The notes below the pieces were generated by a model that was not told where the DNA came from, did not search any database, and saw nothing but the letters and a program-made list of their open reading frames with translations. Both the position numbers and the translations under genes were made by a program. Of a DNA stretch of 64,000 bases, positions 36,370 to 46,540 are shown one piece after another; the stretch's first letter is position 1; every line of letters begins with the position of its first letter. This stretch comes from Phaffia rhodozyma (lineage: Eukaryota > Basidiomycota > Tremellomycetes > Cystofilobasidiales > Mrakiaceae): positions 1,674,001 through 1,738,000 of the forward strand of contig JACGZH010000002.1 of NCBI GenBank assembly GCA_014706385.1. Reading direction: 5' to 3'.

Positions 36370-36997
36370 ATGGGATTCTTCTCTCGAGACGCCAAGGACC
36401 GTGAGTGTCGAGGTCAATCTCCTTTGATGTCTTTAACTCCAAACTGATCATCCATCTCACATGATGAATGTCCCATCTCATCGGGCGCCATCTCACCCAC
36501 CTTTGTCAACCTTAGAGGTTTACAACGTTGACCCCAACAACGAGGATCACAAGAGCTCTTTGTCTCACGAGTTGATCGGTGGTGCTGCTGCTTTCGAGGC
36601 CATGAAGGCTTACGAAAACCACGAGAGGCAGAACGGAAAGGTGCGTCAACGCTCATCTCTCTGCGCGCAGTCCCTCGCTTTGTCACTAACATTTCTTGTT
36701 TCTTTCGGATGAATACCGACTTTTCTTTTGGACGATTTAGCCCGAGAACCACGCTCGAGCCAAGGAGATCCTGGCTGCTTTGGCTGGTGCTGAGGTTGAC
36801 AAGTTGTTCGAGACCAAGGGTTTGGACGCTTACGACAAGGAGGAGGCCAAGCGACAAGCCAAGCGCCAGGCCATCGAGGTAAGATTGAGTCTCTTTGGAG
36901 TATGTTTCTTCAAACTATACATGAAGTTATATGCTGACTATCTTCTCTTGGGCGATCGAAACGGATCAACAATTTCTAGAACATGAACTGTTCGTAA
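36370..36997 (+). CDS. CipC-like small stress protein (DUF3759 family)
   Basis: Small soluble protein of the fungal CipC/DUF3759 family, whose members are highly induced by antibiotics, stress or growth transition; the molecular function is unknown. Four exons splice as MGFFSRDAKD|QVYNVDPNNEDHKSS..., then SLSHELIGGAAAFEAMKAY, NHERQNGK|PENHARAKEILA, ETKGLDAYDKEEAKRQAKRQ and AIE|NMNCS, TAA 36995-36997; about 100 residues. The 'hELIaGAAaFEAmKAYE...GKP..HA.AKE' pattern is diagnostic. Codon use is markedly C-ended, as expected for high expression. The last exon is tiny and its end is uncertain; a further splice to about 37080 is possible. Convergent with the GMC oxidoreductase. Confidence 0.85.
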
Positions 36998-37308
36998 CTC
37001 TTCATAAGACATTGTAAAAGTCACATGCTCCTCCTGCGAAACTGACATTCAGAACGGTTTCCTTTTTGTCTCTTTCACAGACTAAACTATCTTGAGCATA
37101 TAAAGCGCATTCAAGGAATCTCGTATCCAATTGGGTTGCGTTAGCTCCTACTGTAACAGATCAGAATCAATGTATCTTTCGAATAATCTTCTTTCTCATA
37201 CATACAAATCAGAAGAGAAAAGTGTTTGATACCATATTTTATAACAGAGAACATCAAAAGAGGAGATGATACAAAGATCCTATGAAAACTAGATATACTC
37301 TTGAGCGA
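36998..37308. other. Convergent intergenic region (CipC-like / GMC oxidoreductase)
   Basis: These 311 bases are AT-rich and UTR-like. No gene or repeat recognised. Confidence 0.5.
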
Positions 37309-40300
37309 TTATTGTGAAGCCTGGAAGGAGTGGTCACACGCATGAGGAAAGGCCAGGCAGTTAGTATCAAGATCTGAGAACAATTCAAACGACAGTGTGT
37401 GAAATTTGCATACTTTAATTTGGTCAGCCGCATACTCAGCCACCCCGTACACAGAAGCCGATAGATGTGCAGAAAGCTATTTGATATTCACATCATCATC
37501 ATGAATGATACAGAGCCGTCAGCATGTCGCAATCTAGATTTTAATCAGAGGGAGAAAAAAAGATTGCAAGCAGCGAAACACAAACCTGAAGGGGAATGAC
37601 GGAAGCATCGACAACACGGATGTTGGAAGTTCCATACACGAGTAATGAATCATCGACCACACCTCCTAACTCTCGAGTCATCATTGCGCAAGTCGCAATC
37701 GGATGTGATACCGACCCAACTTTCATATTAACCATCAACAAGTCAAAAAACGAAAGAAAGGTTAGCTTTCTCCTGTCACATCGTCTGAGCGACATTTTTA
37801 CTACTGCCGATGATCCAAAACAAGTATTTGGGCTTACAGGAGTCGTCGATCCATTTACTCCAATCGTCAGATGAACCATGCTCGGAATTATCAGGCACGG
37901 TATCCAATCCTGGCGAATTCTCGCCACTGACATATTGACTCAGTGGACTAGTTTGGAATACCTGTCGACCGAGCCTCATCGCTGCGATCTGTACTGTCTT
38001 GTCAAAGTCGACCGCAAAGTACCGAGCATCAACTTTGGGAGGTGTGAAAGAGTCGTTCGACTAGGGATTTCATTGACAGAGGGAGAAGAAATTATAAGAG
38101 ATCAGTCACTATGAACTGGTTGATGGTCATTGGAAAAGAACGTCCAAGTAGCTGCATCTACACTCACAGTAATTTCCACAGTTCCTCGTGAGAAAGGAAG
38201 AAGGCCCCAAGTGTCCAATCCAAACCCGCCGTTTGGGACTTTACCGAAATGAACCAGACCGAAATAGAATCCAGAAATTTCAGGCCAGAAGCGCGTGATG
38301 CACTCAGAATTGAAAAGAAGATGTATTGACTCACATCCAGAATCGAAGAAAAGCTCAGCCAGACCAGCACCTCCCTCAACAATCAGTTTTCGTTGGGCAT
38401 CAAACAAAGTTTCTCCAGCTGACTGAGAAACGATGGCACCCGCATTCAGGGCGTCAGCCGCGTATTGAGAAATTTTGCCTTGAAGGTCAGAAGCAACAGA
38501 GTCCGAATCATTCGGGAAGAGCTAAGCCGTAGGAATTGAACAGAAGATGTTGAGAGCTGAAGATCTTCCGAAAAATACAATATTGAAAAATAATGATGGT
38601 GAACTTACCGCTTTGAAAGAAGGGAAAGCGATATTATCGGAAGGACCACTTCCATCGAATTCGACCCCATCATCCGGGGTGTAACCAAGTACGGTGGATG
38701 TCTGCTCGTTCAAGTTTTTACCAACACCTGGGAGATCGACTTGGACAGTCACGCCAGCCGATTCAAGAACAGAAGCCGGTCCAATTCCGGAATACTGCAG
38801 TAGAGCTGGTGACTATCGAAACGATGAACAAGAAATACAGAGAAGAATCAGGAGCTGTAGAGCAGAACGACTTGCGTCAGCAAAAGTCTACCAAAGAAAC
38901 CTACCTGGATAGCACCGGACGCGACAATCACCTCTCGTTTGGCCAGGGCAAGATAGTTATCACTGGAGGTTCCACCTGTGGTCGATTTGAAGTTGACTCC
39001 TGTAGCCTTGACAGTGTCGCTGCCTTCAGAAGACAATTCAATGTTAACAGCCTTTGTGATTTTCAGAAATATAGAGGTCAAACAACATATCAACAAATGA
39101 ACTTCCACCTCACATCGTTTGTACTATGATTAAAGAAAGGCTGATGGAAATACTGACTTGATGTTCAATGAGAACCACAATGTTGTCTCGGACATGCTCG
39201 ATAGGCGAGAAGTATGCCGAAGCCGAAGATGATCGTTCGTAGTTGGAGTCTGGATTGAGTGTCTGTGAGATGTTGTCATCAAAAGTAAGGTCAATTCAAT
39301 GTGCGCAGGCGAGGAGAATATGAAGAATGGAAAAAGGCAAGACAAACAGTGAGAGTGAAGGAAACTACGGCTGCACTGCCACCATTCAAGTCGGGCGAAT
39401 CTGAATGGTAATTTGAATGAGATTGAACGGTCTTTGCTTTCAAGAAAAGATAGCAAGGAAAGTGCAACGTACAAGGAACTCCAAAAGATTCGGAAATTGT
39501 CTTGTTGAAGTTAGGCTGACCAGGACCTTTATACATGTATTGAGGGAAAGTGACCTCAAGGGGTCCACTGGTACCGTGGTATTCAGGGTTATAGTTTGCG
39601 CCAGCAGCTCTTTGATCGTCATTTGGAGGATAGATGCGCTCAGCCTAAATGAGGACATAAATGATCAAGTAAGCCCTCATGTGCGCTTCTCGCTGGGTCA
39701 TAGATAGCAACAAAAACTCAGCGTACCTTCTTCATGTACTTAAAAGCGGTGTCCCAATTCCAAGTGCTGTTAGGAATGAGGCTTCCCCAAGTATCATACT
39801 GGGCTTTTTCACCCCGAGTATAGTGGGCGCCATTGATAGAACTTGATCCTCCTAGGGTCTTTCCACCACCAATTGCTTTTCCCGCAGTCGTCTTCCAGCT
39901 CCAATCGAGGTCGGTTCCATAAAATTGACCATAGTTTGCGACTAGAGATGATGATCACACATACTAAGTCAGCAATTACGCCTTTTCTGTTTCGGGCAGA
40001 ATGAAGTCAGTCATATTTACTGTTATATACCCTGCCATCAGTGCGGTCATCTCGACCAGCTTCAATTACAAGAACCTATGATGATGTTCAAAGAGGCAAA
40101 TCAAAGTTGAACATGACAAATTCAAGCCACATAGAGACATACCACCAACCAAGTACGTACAGTCACATTGGCATCTTCTGACAATCTATTCGCGACCGTT
40201 AGTCCAGCCAGGCCACCACCGATGACGATATAATCAAACTCCTTTTGGTCTGCGACCGAGGGATCTCGTGAGAGTGCATTGATTTGTCTGGAAACCAACG

Positions 40301-40373
40301 GAGCTGCCTGTGAGATGACTGAGAAGTTGGCGATAAGGAATGCTAGGGGTAGTATGTATACGGATCTGAGCAT
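37309..40373 (-). CDS. Secreted GMC-family FAD oxidoreductase (aryl-alcohol/glucose oxidase-like)
   Basis: Flavoenzyme that oxidises an alcohol or sugar, usually making H2O2 outside the cell. Start ATG 40373. The signal peptide is MLRSVYILPLAFLIANFS with likely cleavage after QAA. The Rossmann motif is FDYIVIGGGLAGLTVANRL and the second strand is VLVIEAGRDDR. GMC signature 1 is GKAIGGGKTLGGSSSINGA and signature 2 is GAIQSPALLQYSGIGP, the latter split by an intron. A catalytic His lies in VSHPIATCAMM. The C-terminal partner His lies in VDASVIPLQ|LSAHLSASVYGVAEYA (exact junction residue uncertain), and the end is AADQIK|ASQ, TAA 37311-37309. More than ten introns. The substrate cannot be deduced. 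A TATA box precedes it, suggesting regulated expression. Confidence 0.88.
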
Positions 40374-40874
40374 TTTGATTGAAGAAATTACAACAAGAGT
40401 TAAAAGAGAAAAGACCACATCGATGGAGCATGCTTATATATCACCAGGTATCCTCAGACTAATGGTCACGAAAGACGCCTCCAATCTGATTCCAAGTGCG
40501 TTCATTTCAAGCACGACTCTATGGAGCGGAACCCCAGAAGGTCAGGTTTGTCATTCCATCTTTTCCATGCGATTCAATGGAGTACAGAACACCTGGAAAG
40601 GTGACCGAAAGTTCAGTATTGATCAAACGTTTGTCACCATGTCTCCCGGCTGCATATTTTAGCGTTTTACCGGCCCGGCGGTCAAACGAGCATCATCGTT
40701 AGTCACCTCAGTGAACTATTCACCGTATGTTTACCTAATCACATACATAGTCACGTGTAATCTAATCACAGCAATTATCGCCTTGTGTAAACCTCATTCA
40801 TTTCATCCATCTAGGCTATCTTCCTTCTTTACCTTGCTCTTCTGCCTCACCTTCTCACGCCAAAGACAACAAGG
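40374..40874. promoter_or_regulatory. Divergent promoter GMC oxidoreductase / MED11
   Basis: A 501-base spacer. TATATAA on the minus strand at 40440-40434 lies 61 bases before the GMC start. Near 40670-40682 is CCGGCCCGGCGG, which contains CCG-N3-CGG, the triplet type bound by Zn2Cys6 factors; one such match can be chance. Confidence 0.45.
40434..40440 (-). promoter_or_regulatory. TATA box of the GMC oxidoreductase gene
   Basis: Reads TATATAA on the minus strand, 61 bases upstream of the ATG at 40373. Confidence 0.5.
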
Positions 40875-41673
40875 ATGTCTACAACAACTCCACTCTCATC
40901 ATCTAGCCAGATCCGATCGTTATTTGAAACTGACCAAGTGCGTTTAGGTCACATATCACCCTTTCCTCTATCAGGCTCCCTCCGTCTTGAACTACCTCTC
41001 TTGATCTGCGATACTCAAACGCTACTAACGTATCATCTAGGCTAACATTTGACTACTGAACTCTTACAGAAGATAGCCGGTCTTCTCGATCTCATCTCTC
41101 GGTCACTCCTTACTCTTCTTCCGCCGAATCCGGATGATCCTCCGATGTCGAACGAGGATGGCTCAATCATGAATGAGGAGGAACGATTTGTGTATCTGGC
41201 CAAATCATTCTACCAAGAGATCGATGTTTGTCCGTCTTTGTCAAAGTCATTCCGATTGTTTTTAGTTTTAACTATCTGACAACCTTTCTTCTTGAATTTG
41301 TGTCGTGTCAATCTTCCTTTTCGCCGCCGCCTTTGTCTTTCGTTGTACCATCCTATTCGCTGGTGATGATTCAACCTGATAGGATGTTCAACTGGTTCTA
41401 CGATCAACTGTTCACCATCTCCGGCTCACTCACTCCTTACCTCTTCCTTCAGACTTCCAGCCTCCACCTAAAGGCCAACTACCAGCAACCCCGTTTTCAA
41501 GCGCTCCTCTCTTAGGGCTAAGCGATTCATCGATACCAAAGTCATCAAAGAGCAAAGGTCTTTACGAGCTGAGAATGGAGGCTGATGTTCTCAGGCAAAT
41601 GAGGGATTCGTTAAAGGAATTAAAGCAGCTTCAGGATGATCCAAGCTCGAGAATGTCAACAAGAGATCCCTAA
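40875..41673 (+). CDS. MED11: Mediator complex subunit 11
   Basis: Head-module Mediator subunit that pairs with Med22 and contacts TFIIH in RNA polymerase II initiation. Three phase-0 exons, 40875-40937, 41070-41225 and 41383-41673, give 169 residues. Exon 1 is MSTTTPLSSSSQIRSLFETD-Q. Exon 2 begins KIAGLLDLISRSLLTLLPP and ends FYQEID. Exon 3 begins DVQLVLRSTVHHLRL, so the junction reads YQEID-DVQLVLRSTVHHLR, the Med11 hallmark. A Pro/Ser linker (SDFQPPPKGQLPATPFSS) and a C-terminal helix (LYELRMEADVLRQMRDSLKE) follow. The exon 2 donor is GTTTGT. Reading straight through the introns hides this gene, because each exon lies in a different frame from the long open frames nearby. Confidence 0.85.
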
Positions 41674-42547
41674 ATCAGAAATTAATTATATGGCTGTAAA
41701 AATATGAAATATACGGCAAAGAATGTATCTTCTTTAACCATTGTTCTTGCTCATCTGCTACTCATGATGTTATGACCCATAATTCAAACCTACCTATATG
41801 CTTGAAAACACTCATATTGTTTATACAAATAAGTATGATCCTGTACAAGATACCCCTAAGAAGTGTCTACATCTCTGGAATGTGACCTGAGTGTCACTCC
41901 CGGGAACCTTCTCCTACTTCTGTTTCATCTCCTGCTTCGTTCCTGCTTATGCTTTCTCGTTGCAACAACTTGCAGGAAAACAGTCTTGCAGCGCAGACAC
42001 TTCTAGCACCTTCTATGATCTGTTCTGTTGAGCCTAACCATTGAAGTCTGAGGATAGTTTACAAGACGTCGCTTCTTTGCCACCGATAGTACAGCTATTC
42101 AAGCCTAAATCCTTTGTCACTCCTTGGGTTCCTAGTATTCTTGTTTCCAGTGTCATATGAATCTTGTTCTTTCAATCTCCCCGCCTTGCGCCCTCGTTAT
42201 AATCACTAAAGCCAGAGAGCCTGTACTTCCTCCTTATCAGCTTCATTTCCCCATCTGATTGCAACCTTCGTAACCTCTCCGTCACCCTTCGGAACCCGAA
42301 CCCTGACACCACATGTTCAAGTAAAATACTTACATAATCCTAGATAAAATCGGAGTTAACCGAGGCCACGTCGCCTTTTGACAAAACCACGACACCCTCC
42401 ATACACATCTGTTGTCCCGAGTCGATCTTGACCACGAACATGATACTTTTCAGATAAAAAGGAAAGCCTTGATGACGGTTTTTGTTCAGAATACTCTACT
42501 CACTCTCAATCAGAACAAACACCCTGCTCTACAATCAAAAGAAAAAT
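41674..42547. other. Gene-poor region with a possible short minus-strand gene
   Basis: These 874 bases have no long open frame. The plus strand is CT-rich from 41900 to 42300. On the minus strand, ATG 42441 opens MFVVKIDSGQQM, and a GTGTAT donor with a TGTCAG acceptor 104 bases on would continue VRVPKGDGEVTKVAIRWGNE to a stop at 42208-42206. This model is speculative. No terminal repeats or transposase were recognised. Confidence 0.3.
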
Positions 42548-43297
42548 ATGACTACGATCAGCGCCATGTCTTTTGCAACTGAACTCGCACCAGGGACTGC
42601 AGTCAAGTTCCTCAACTCGCCAATCCCAAACTGTGACGAGCTGGACACGTCATCTCAGAATTCATCATATACAGACGAAGATGGAGATAGCGACGAAGAC
42701 GATACGGACGTCTCCTTTCGGTTCGAGGAAGAGATTGAGGTTGGACCTGGAAGGTTCGTTATCTTTCTCCAGAAAGATAACTGCGTGCAGCATGATCTGA
42801 GATCTTTCGCTTATCTGGTCGATTCTCAAAACAGGAGATACTACTATTATAACTCGAGGGTCCAGCCTCGGAAGCTACAACCCCTGACTCCTTCTGTCTT
42901 GGACGAACGAGCTCAAGAACACGCCCGAACGGAAGAGTACCTCGCTCTTCGTTCTGCTGAGCTCGAACAAACCTATCATCAAGCGCTTGCAGCTGCTAAG
43001 GCCAAAAGTATAAGTCGAAATCAACCGATCGACGATTCTGATGAAGGTTCTGATGAGGATGAAGTGTTAGGTGAAGAAGATCAGTCAGTCGTGTATAATC
43101 TCGAGGAGGAAGATCCGGAGATGGACCAACGAATCACTGGCTGGGTCAAACAAATTGTAGGTCTCTCTACTCCTCAATTTATTCTGCATTTGATTCTGAC
43201 GCGGAAAGTCCTTACTGCTCTTGATCAAACATTGGAAATAGAACTTGTCATCTCGACGCCCTCGCAATTAAGCTTACCTATAAATTATCTATTCTAA
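42548..43297 (+). CDS. Uncharacterised acidic protein
   Basis: I do not recognise this protein. Start ATG 42548 (MTTISAMSFATELAPGTAVK); 249 residues if read without introns. It has an acid cluster at residues 40-60 (DEDGDSDEDDTDVSFRFEEE), a possible small beta fold (EVGPGRFVIFLQKDNCVQHD, then AYLVDSQNRRYYYYNSRVQP), a charged helix likely to form a coiled coil (ERAQEHARTEEYLALRSAEL) and a second acid cluster (DDSDEGSDEDEVLGEEDQ). The last 45 residues look intron-like: a GTAGGT donor sits at 43157, and splicing to an acceptor at 43428 would end the protein as KQ-ITREAREIRT at 43458. The true 3' end is therefore unsure. It lies upstream of and convergent to VPS27. Confidence 0.55.
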   Translation: MTTISAMSFATELAPGTAVKFLNSPIPNCDELDTSSQNSSYTDEDGDSDEDDTDVSFRFEEEIEVGPGRFVIFLQKDNCVQHDLRSFAYLVDSQNRRYYYYNSRVQPRKLQPLTPSVLDERAQEHARTEEYLALRSAELEQTYHQALAAAKAKSISRNQPIDDSDEGSDEDEVLGEEDQSVVYNLEEEDPEMDQRITGWVKQIVGLSTPQFILHLILTRKVLTALDQTLEIELVISTPSQLSLPINYLF

Positions 43298-43537
43298 TAT
43301 TTCGATCGTTACCAAATACCCAACTACTTTACCATGAGAATGTTCTTGCTTTGTACGAGCGGCGGGGGGGATGGGAATTGAACCTCATTAACTTGAAATT
43401 TGTTTCGACAAACACTCATCAATTGTAGACCCGAGAAGCAAGAGAAATTCGTACATAAGATACAACAAGGAAGACAGACTTCCAAGCTTATACAAAGGAA
43501 AGACAAGAGCGAGAAAATGCGTTCTACCGTCTTTTTC

Positions 43538-46285
43538 TCAAAGAGCAATCAGCAAACCTTCTTCTGGTGCGGAATTTTCTTTTCGATGTTCTTCCTCTGT
43601 AGGTAAATGTGTGAATTCTCCTTGTGGCACATTAGGAAATGGCTCAAAAGGTTGACTAGGTACGGTCGGGAACGATGGAGCTGGCATGGACTGCTGGCGT
43701 GGCGAAGCTTTCGATTGAATTGTCGGAGGCTGAGCCGGGTATGTTTGATCAGGAGAAGAGCAGAGAACCCGGGGTTCAGATTGATCCCAAGGGTTGGAGC
43801 TTTGGGACTCTGAAGGGAACGATGGTGCTGATCCTTCTTCTACCGGTGCTGTGGCGAATGATTGCTGTGACTGTATATGTTGTGTTTCAGATGGTCCATA
43901 AGCGTGTGAAGGAACGACACTAGGAGGTGCAAAGTCTGGTTCGGGCGGAGCCATTTGGGGATATGATGCTGGAGGAGGTTGTGCATGGACTGGCTTAGAC
44001 AGATTCGTTGAAGCGACCGTCGGGGATGATGGTACATGCTGGGGGTATGGCGAAGTAGGTTGAGGTGGATATGGAGAATTCGCCGAGAGTTGTTGAGGAT
44101 ATGAAGACGTCTGGTTAGAATACAGACTCGAGGCTTGTTGTTGTGGGTGTTGCTGTTGCCAAGGAGCCGGAGGAGCGTAGCCGGTCGGCGATTGGGGTAC
44201 TGCTACATGATGCGTCGGCTGAGCAGGACTATATTGGTTGTATGAAGGATACATGCTTGGTTGAGACGGATTCCAGCCGGGATAGGGTGCCAAAGTAGAA
44301 GATGGCTCGTGAGCAGGTAGCCAACCAGGTTGAGCTGTTTGAGGATGCATAGGGTAGCCATATGGCGGTTGCTGTTGATGCTGAAGATATGGCTGAGGGT
44401 ATGGAGAGGCTTGGTGCAGTGTCCGTTGACGCTCAGCATAAGCTTGTTGATCAGTCAGAAGCTGATCATAGAGCTTGACGGCAGAGGAAAGTTTGGTTTG
44501 CATGTTGAACAAAGTGTCTTTGAACGAGAAGAAGTAAAGAATATAGATATTTGACCATGTCAGCTTTCTAACGTTTGTGAGTCTTTCGAATGAATTGATA
44601 GTATGATGAAAGCTGAACACTCACTTTGGCGCTCTTCAAGAACCCGAACCCCGTGTCCAACCTTACCACTCATGTCTCTTGCTTTCCCCCATAATTCCCC
44701 TTCGTTTCCCCACCTTCTCAAATCTCGTTCGCCTAGTCGACTAGCCTGTTCGACAGTTTGCGAGAATGTTAGAATTGCGTCTTCCTCTCTAGGACTTAAC
44801 TCCCATTCTCTTGGTCCGATCGGTCCGTTCACCCCATGTCGAATTGCTCTAGTGTTTTCGACGTCTTCCGAAGGAATACCAGCCGGTGCAGATGGAGCGT
44901 CTCTCATATCTCTGAGCGTGGCCTCAATCGCAGCCAATAGATCCGGATCATCCTCGTCGTTCTCTTGTGCTGCATGACGATTTGAGTCGTTTCCTTCAAG
45001 TCTCCGACCATCTTTTCCTCGAAGTGGCGGCTCACTCATTGCACCATACGGTTCTGCGGGAACAAACCCAGTTCTCGAACTCGAACTAGATTCCGCCAAT
45101 GAGAGAGCAATCGCTCTCTGAAGGTCTTCGTTCTCCTTGTCGGCCCTACTCCTGGGAGCAGCCGACTTGCCAGGTATTTGAGGTGCCTTCTGTTGTTGCT
45201 TCACAGCTTCCTTGGCTAAACCACCCGTCTTAGACTTTGACCAACACCCGTCGCAGACCCGAACTTCGTCGGTGATTCCGAACCAAGGAAGCGGCATCGA
45301 GTGAGATGAGCACTGCTGGTCAAACACCTTACCACAATTCCGACAGTGATGCTTTCGGTTTGTGAATGAAAAGGCGGTTCGACACCGAAGGCAAACTTCA
45401 GAGTCGATCCAGGTCGGAGCGGTCGAGGTTGAAAGGAGCGCGGTTGGGATTGAGGTAGGAGGAGAAGGGAAGTTGATGCCTATGAACACAGAAGAGATGT
45501 CACGACAAGAGAAAAGTTGAGTGATCAAAGGCTAGGATCCTGATGACCCATCAGGGGCGGACACGTACCATCTTGTTTCATGCTCTTATAAACTTCATAC
45601 ACATAACTAAGTTCGGGTTTAGACTGAAAAGCAAGTGCCCACTGCTGGAAGAAGTCTAATCCGATTTTCTTGACTTCGTGATTGACAGTCTGAATGATGA
45701 TGGATCCAAGGGCCAGTCACGGTACACAAATAAGCATCGGTCAGAATGGTGTATATAATTGGTCTGAAGCCACGCGTGAGCAGAGGTATACCTGTATTCG
45801 TAAGACAGACACCAGATTATCGATAAAGTCTTTACTGGCAACTTCACTCAGAAATTGATCTCCACCATTCTTTATACACGAGTCGGTAAGCTAATAAGAG
45901 TCGAATGAACAGTTTCACACAGTCAGAACGAACAAAAGACGCGGCCACCGCATTCGAGGACGGTATCAGAGCGGCACAGTGTGTCCACACCCACGACCGC
46001 TCAGCCATACCGCCACTTGAACTACCCATGGACAAACAACAGTGCACAGAAAGAAGTTCTAAGGAGACATACTTTGAGAGCCAGCATCTGAACATTCGGA
46101 TTCTTGTCCCCAAGCTTCCTCTTCAAACTGGCCACAGCCTGCTTGGGCTGGATTGTCTTTGCTCTGATCTCATCAGCAATCTCCAGATTAGTAACGATAT
46201 CCTGGGTGCCGATAGGTATGGATGGCGACGTTGCCTTGTCCACCAAGATATCGAATGGGGATGGGGCAAATAGCCAGGATGCCAT
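43538..46285 (-). CDS. VPS27: Vps27, ESCRT-0 subunit (VHS-FYVE-UIM)
   Basis: ESCRT-0 subunit that binds PI3P and ubiquitylated cargo on endosomes and recruits ESCRT-I for multivesicular-body sorting. Start ATG 46285 ([20 protein letters not shown]). VHS domain: [61 protein letters not shown] domain: [37 protein letters not shown], with the R-K-H-H-C-R signature intact. UIM 1 is [16 protein letters not shown] and UIM 2 is [20 protein letters not shown] motif follows at 44895-44884, the type that docks Vps23/Tsg101. A helical region ([37 protein letters not shown]) and a Gln/Pro/Tyr-rich tail follow. The extreme C-terminus is EEGLLIAL, clathrin-box-like; TGA 43540-43538. Head to head with ELP1. 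Confidence 0.95.
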
Positions 46286-46540
46286 GAGTCGGAACGAGAT
46301 TTCAAAGAAGGTAAGGTGAGTGAGATGGACAAGGTGGGTGAGACTGTGGACAGATGAGATCCGGCCAGGTGGAACATGATGAGGGTAAGTGGGATGGACC
46401 AATGATTAGTCAGCAGGTTATCTGGTACCTAAGATATTCAAATATTATACTCAAGTGTTAACTTTTTTGGGAACTCGCTTTCTCTCCATTCGTTCATCCT
46501 AGGCCTATCACGATTGGACCCTCACTCACGATCAACCACC
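46286..46540. promoter_or_regulatory. Divergent promoter VPS27 / ELP1
   Basis: A 255-base spacer between the two start codons. The minus-strand frame stays open upstream of the VPS27 ATG but only from a TTG; the first ATG is taken. No clear motif seen. Confidence 0.4.

Noticed and set aside
41880..42420. Possible decayed retroelement or LTR in the gene-poor stretch
   Set aside because: No terminal repeats, target duplication, primer-binding site or reverse-transcriptase motif could be seen; only a CT-skewed composition.
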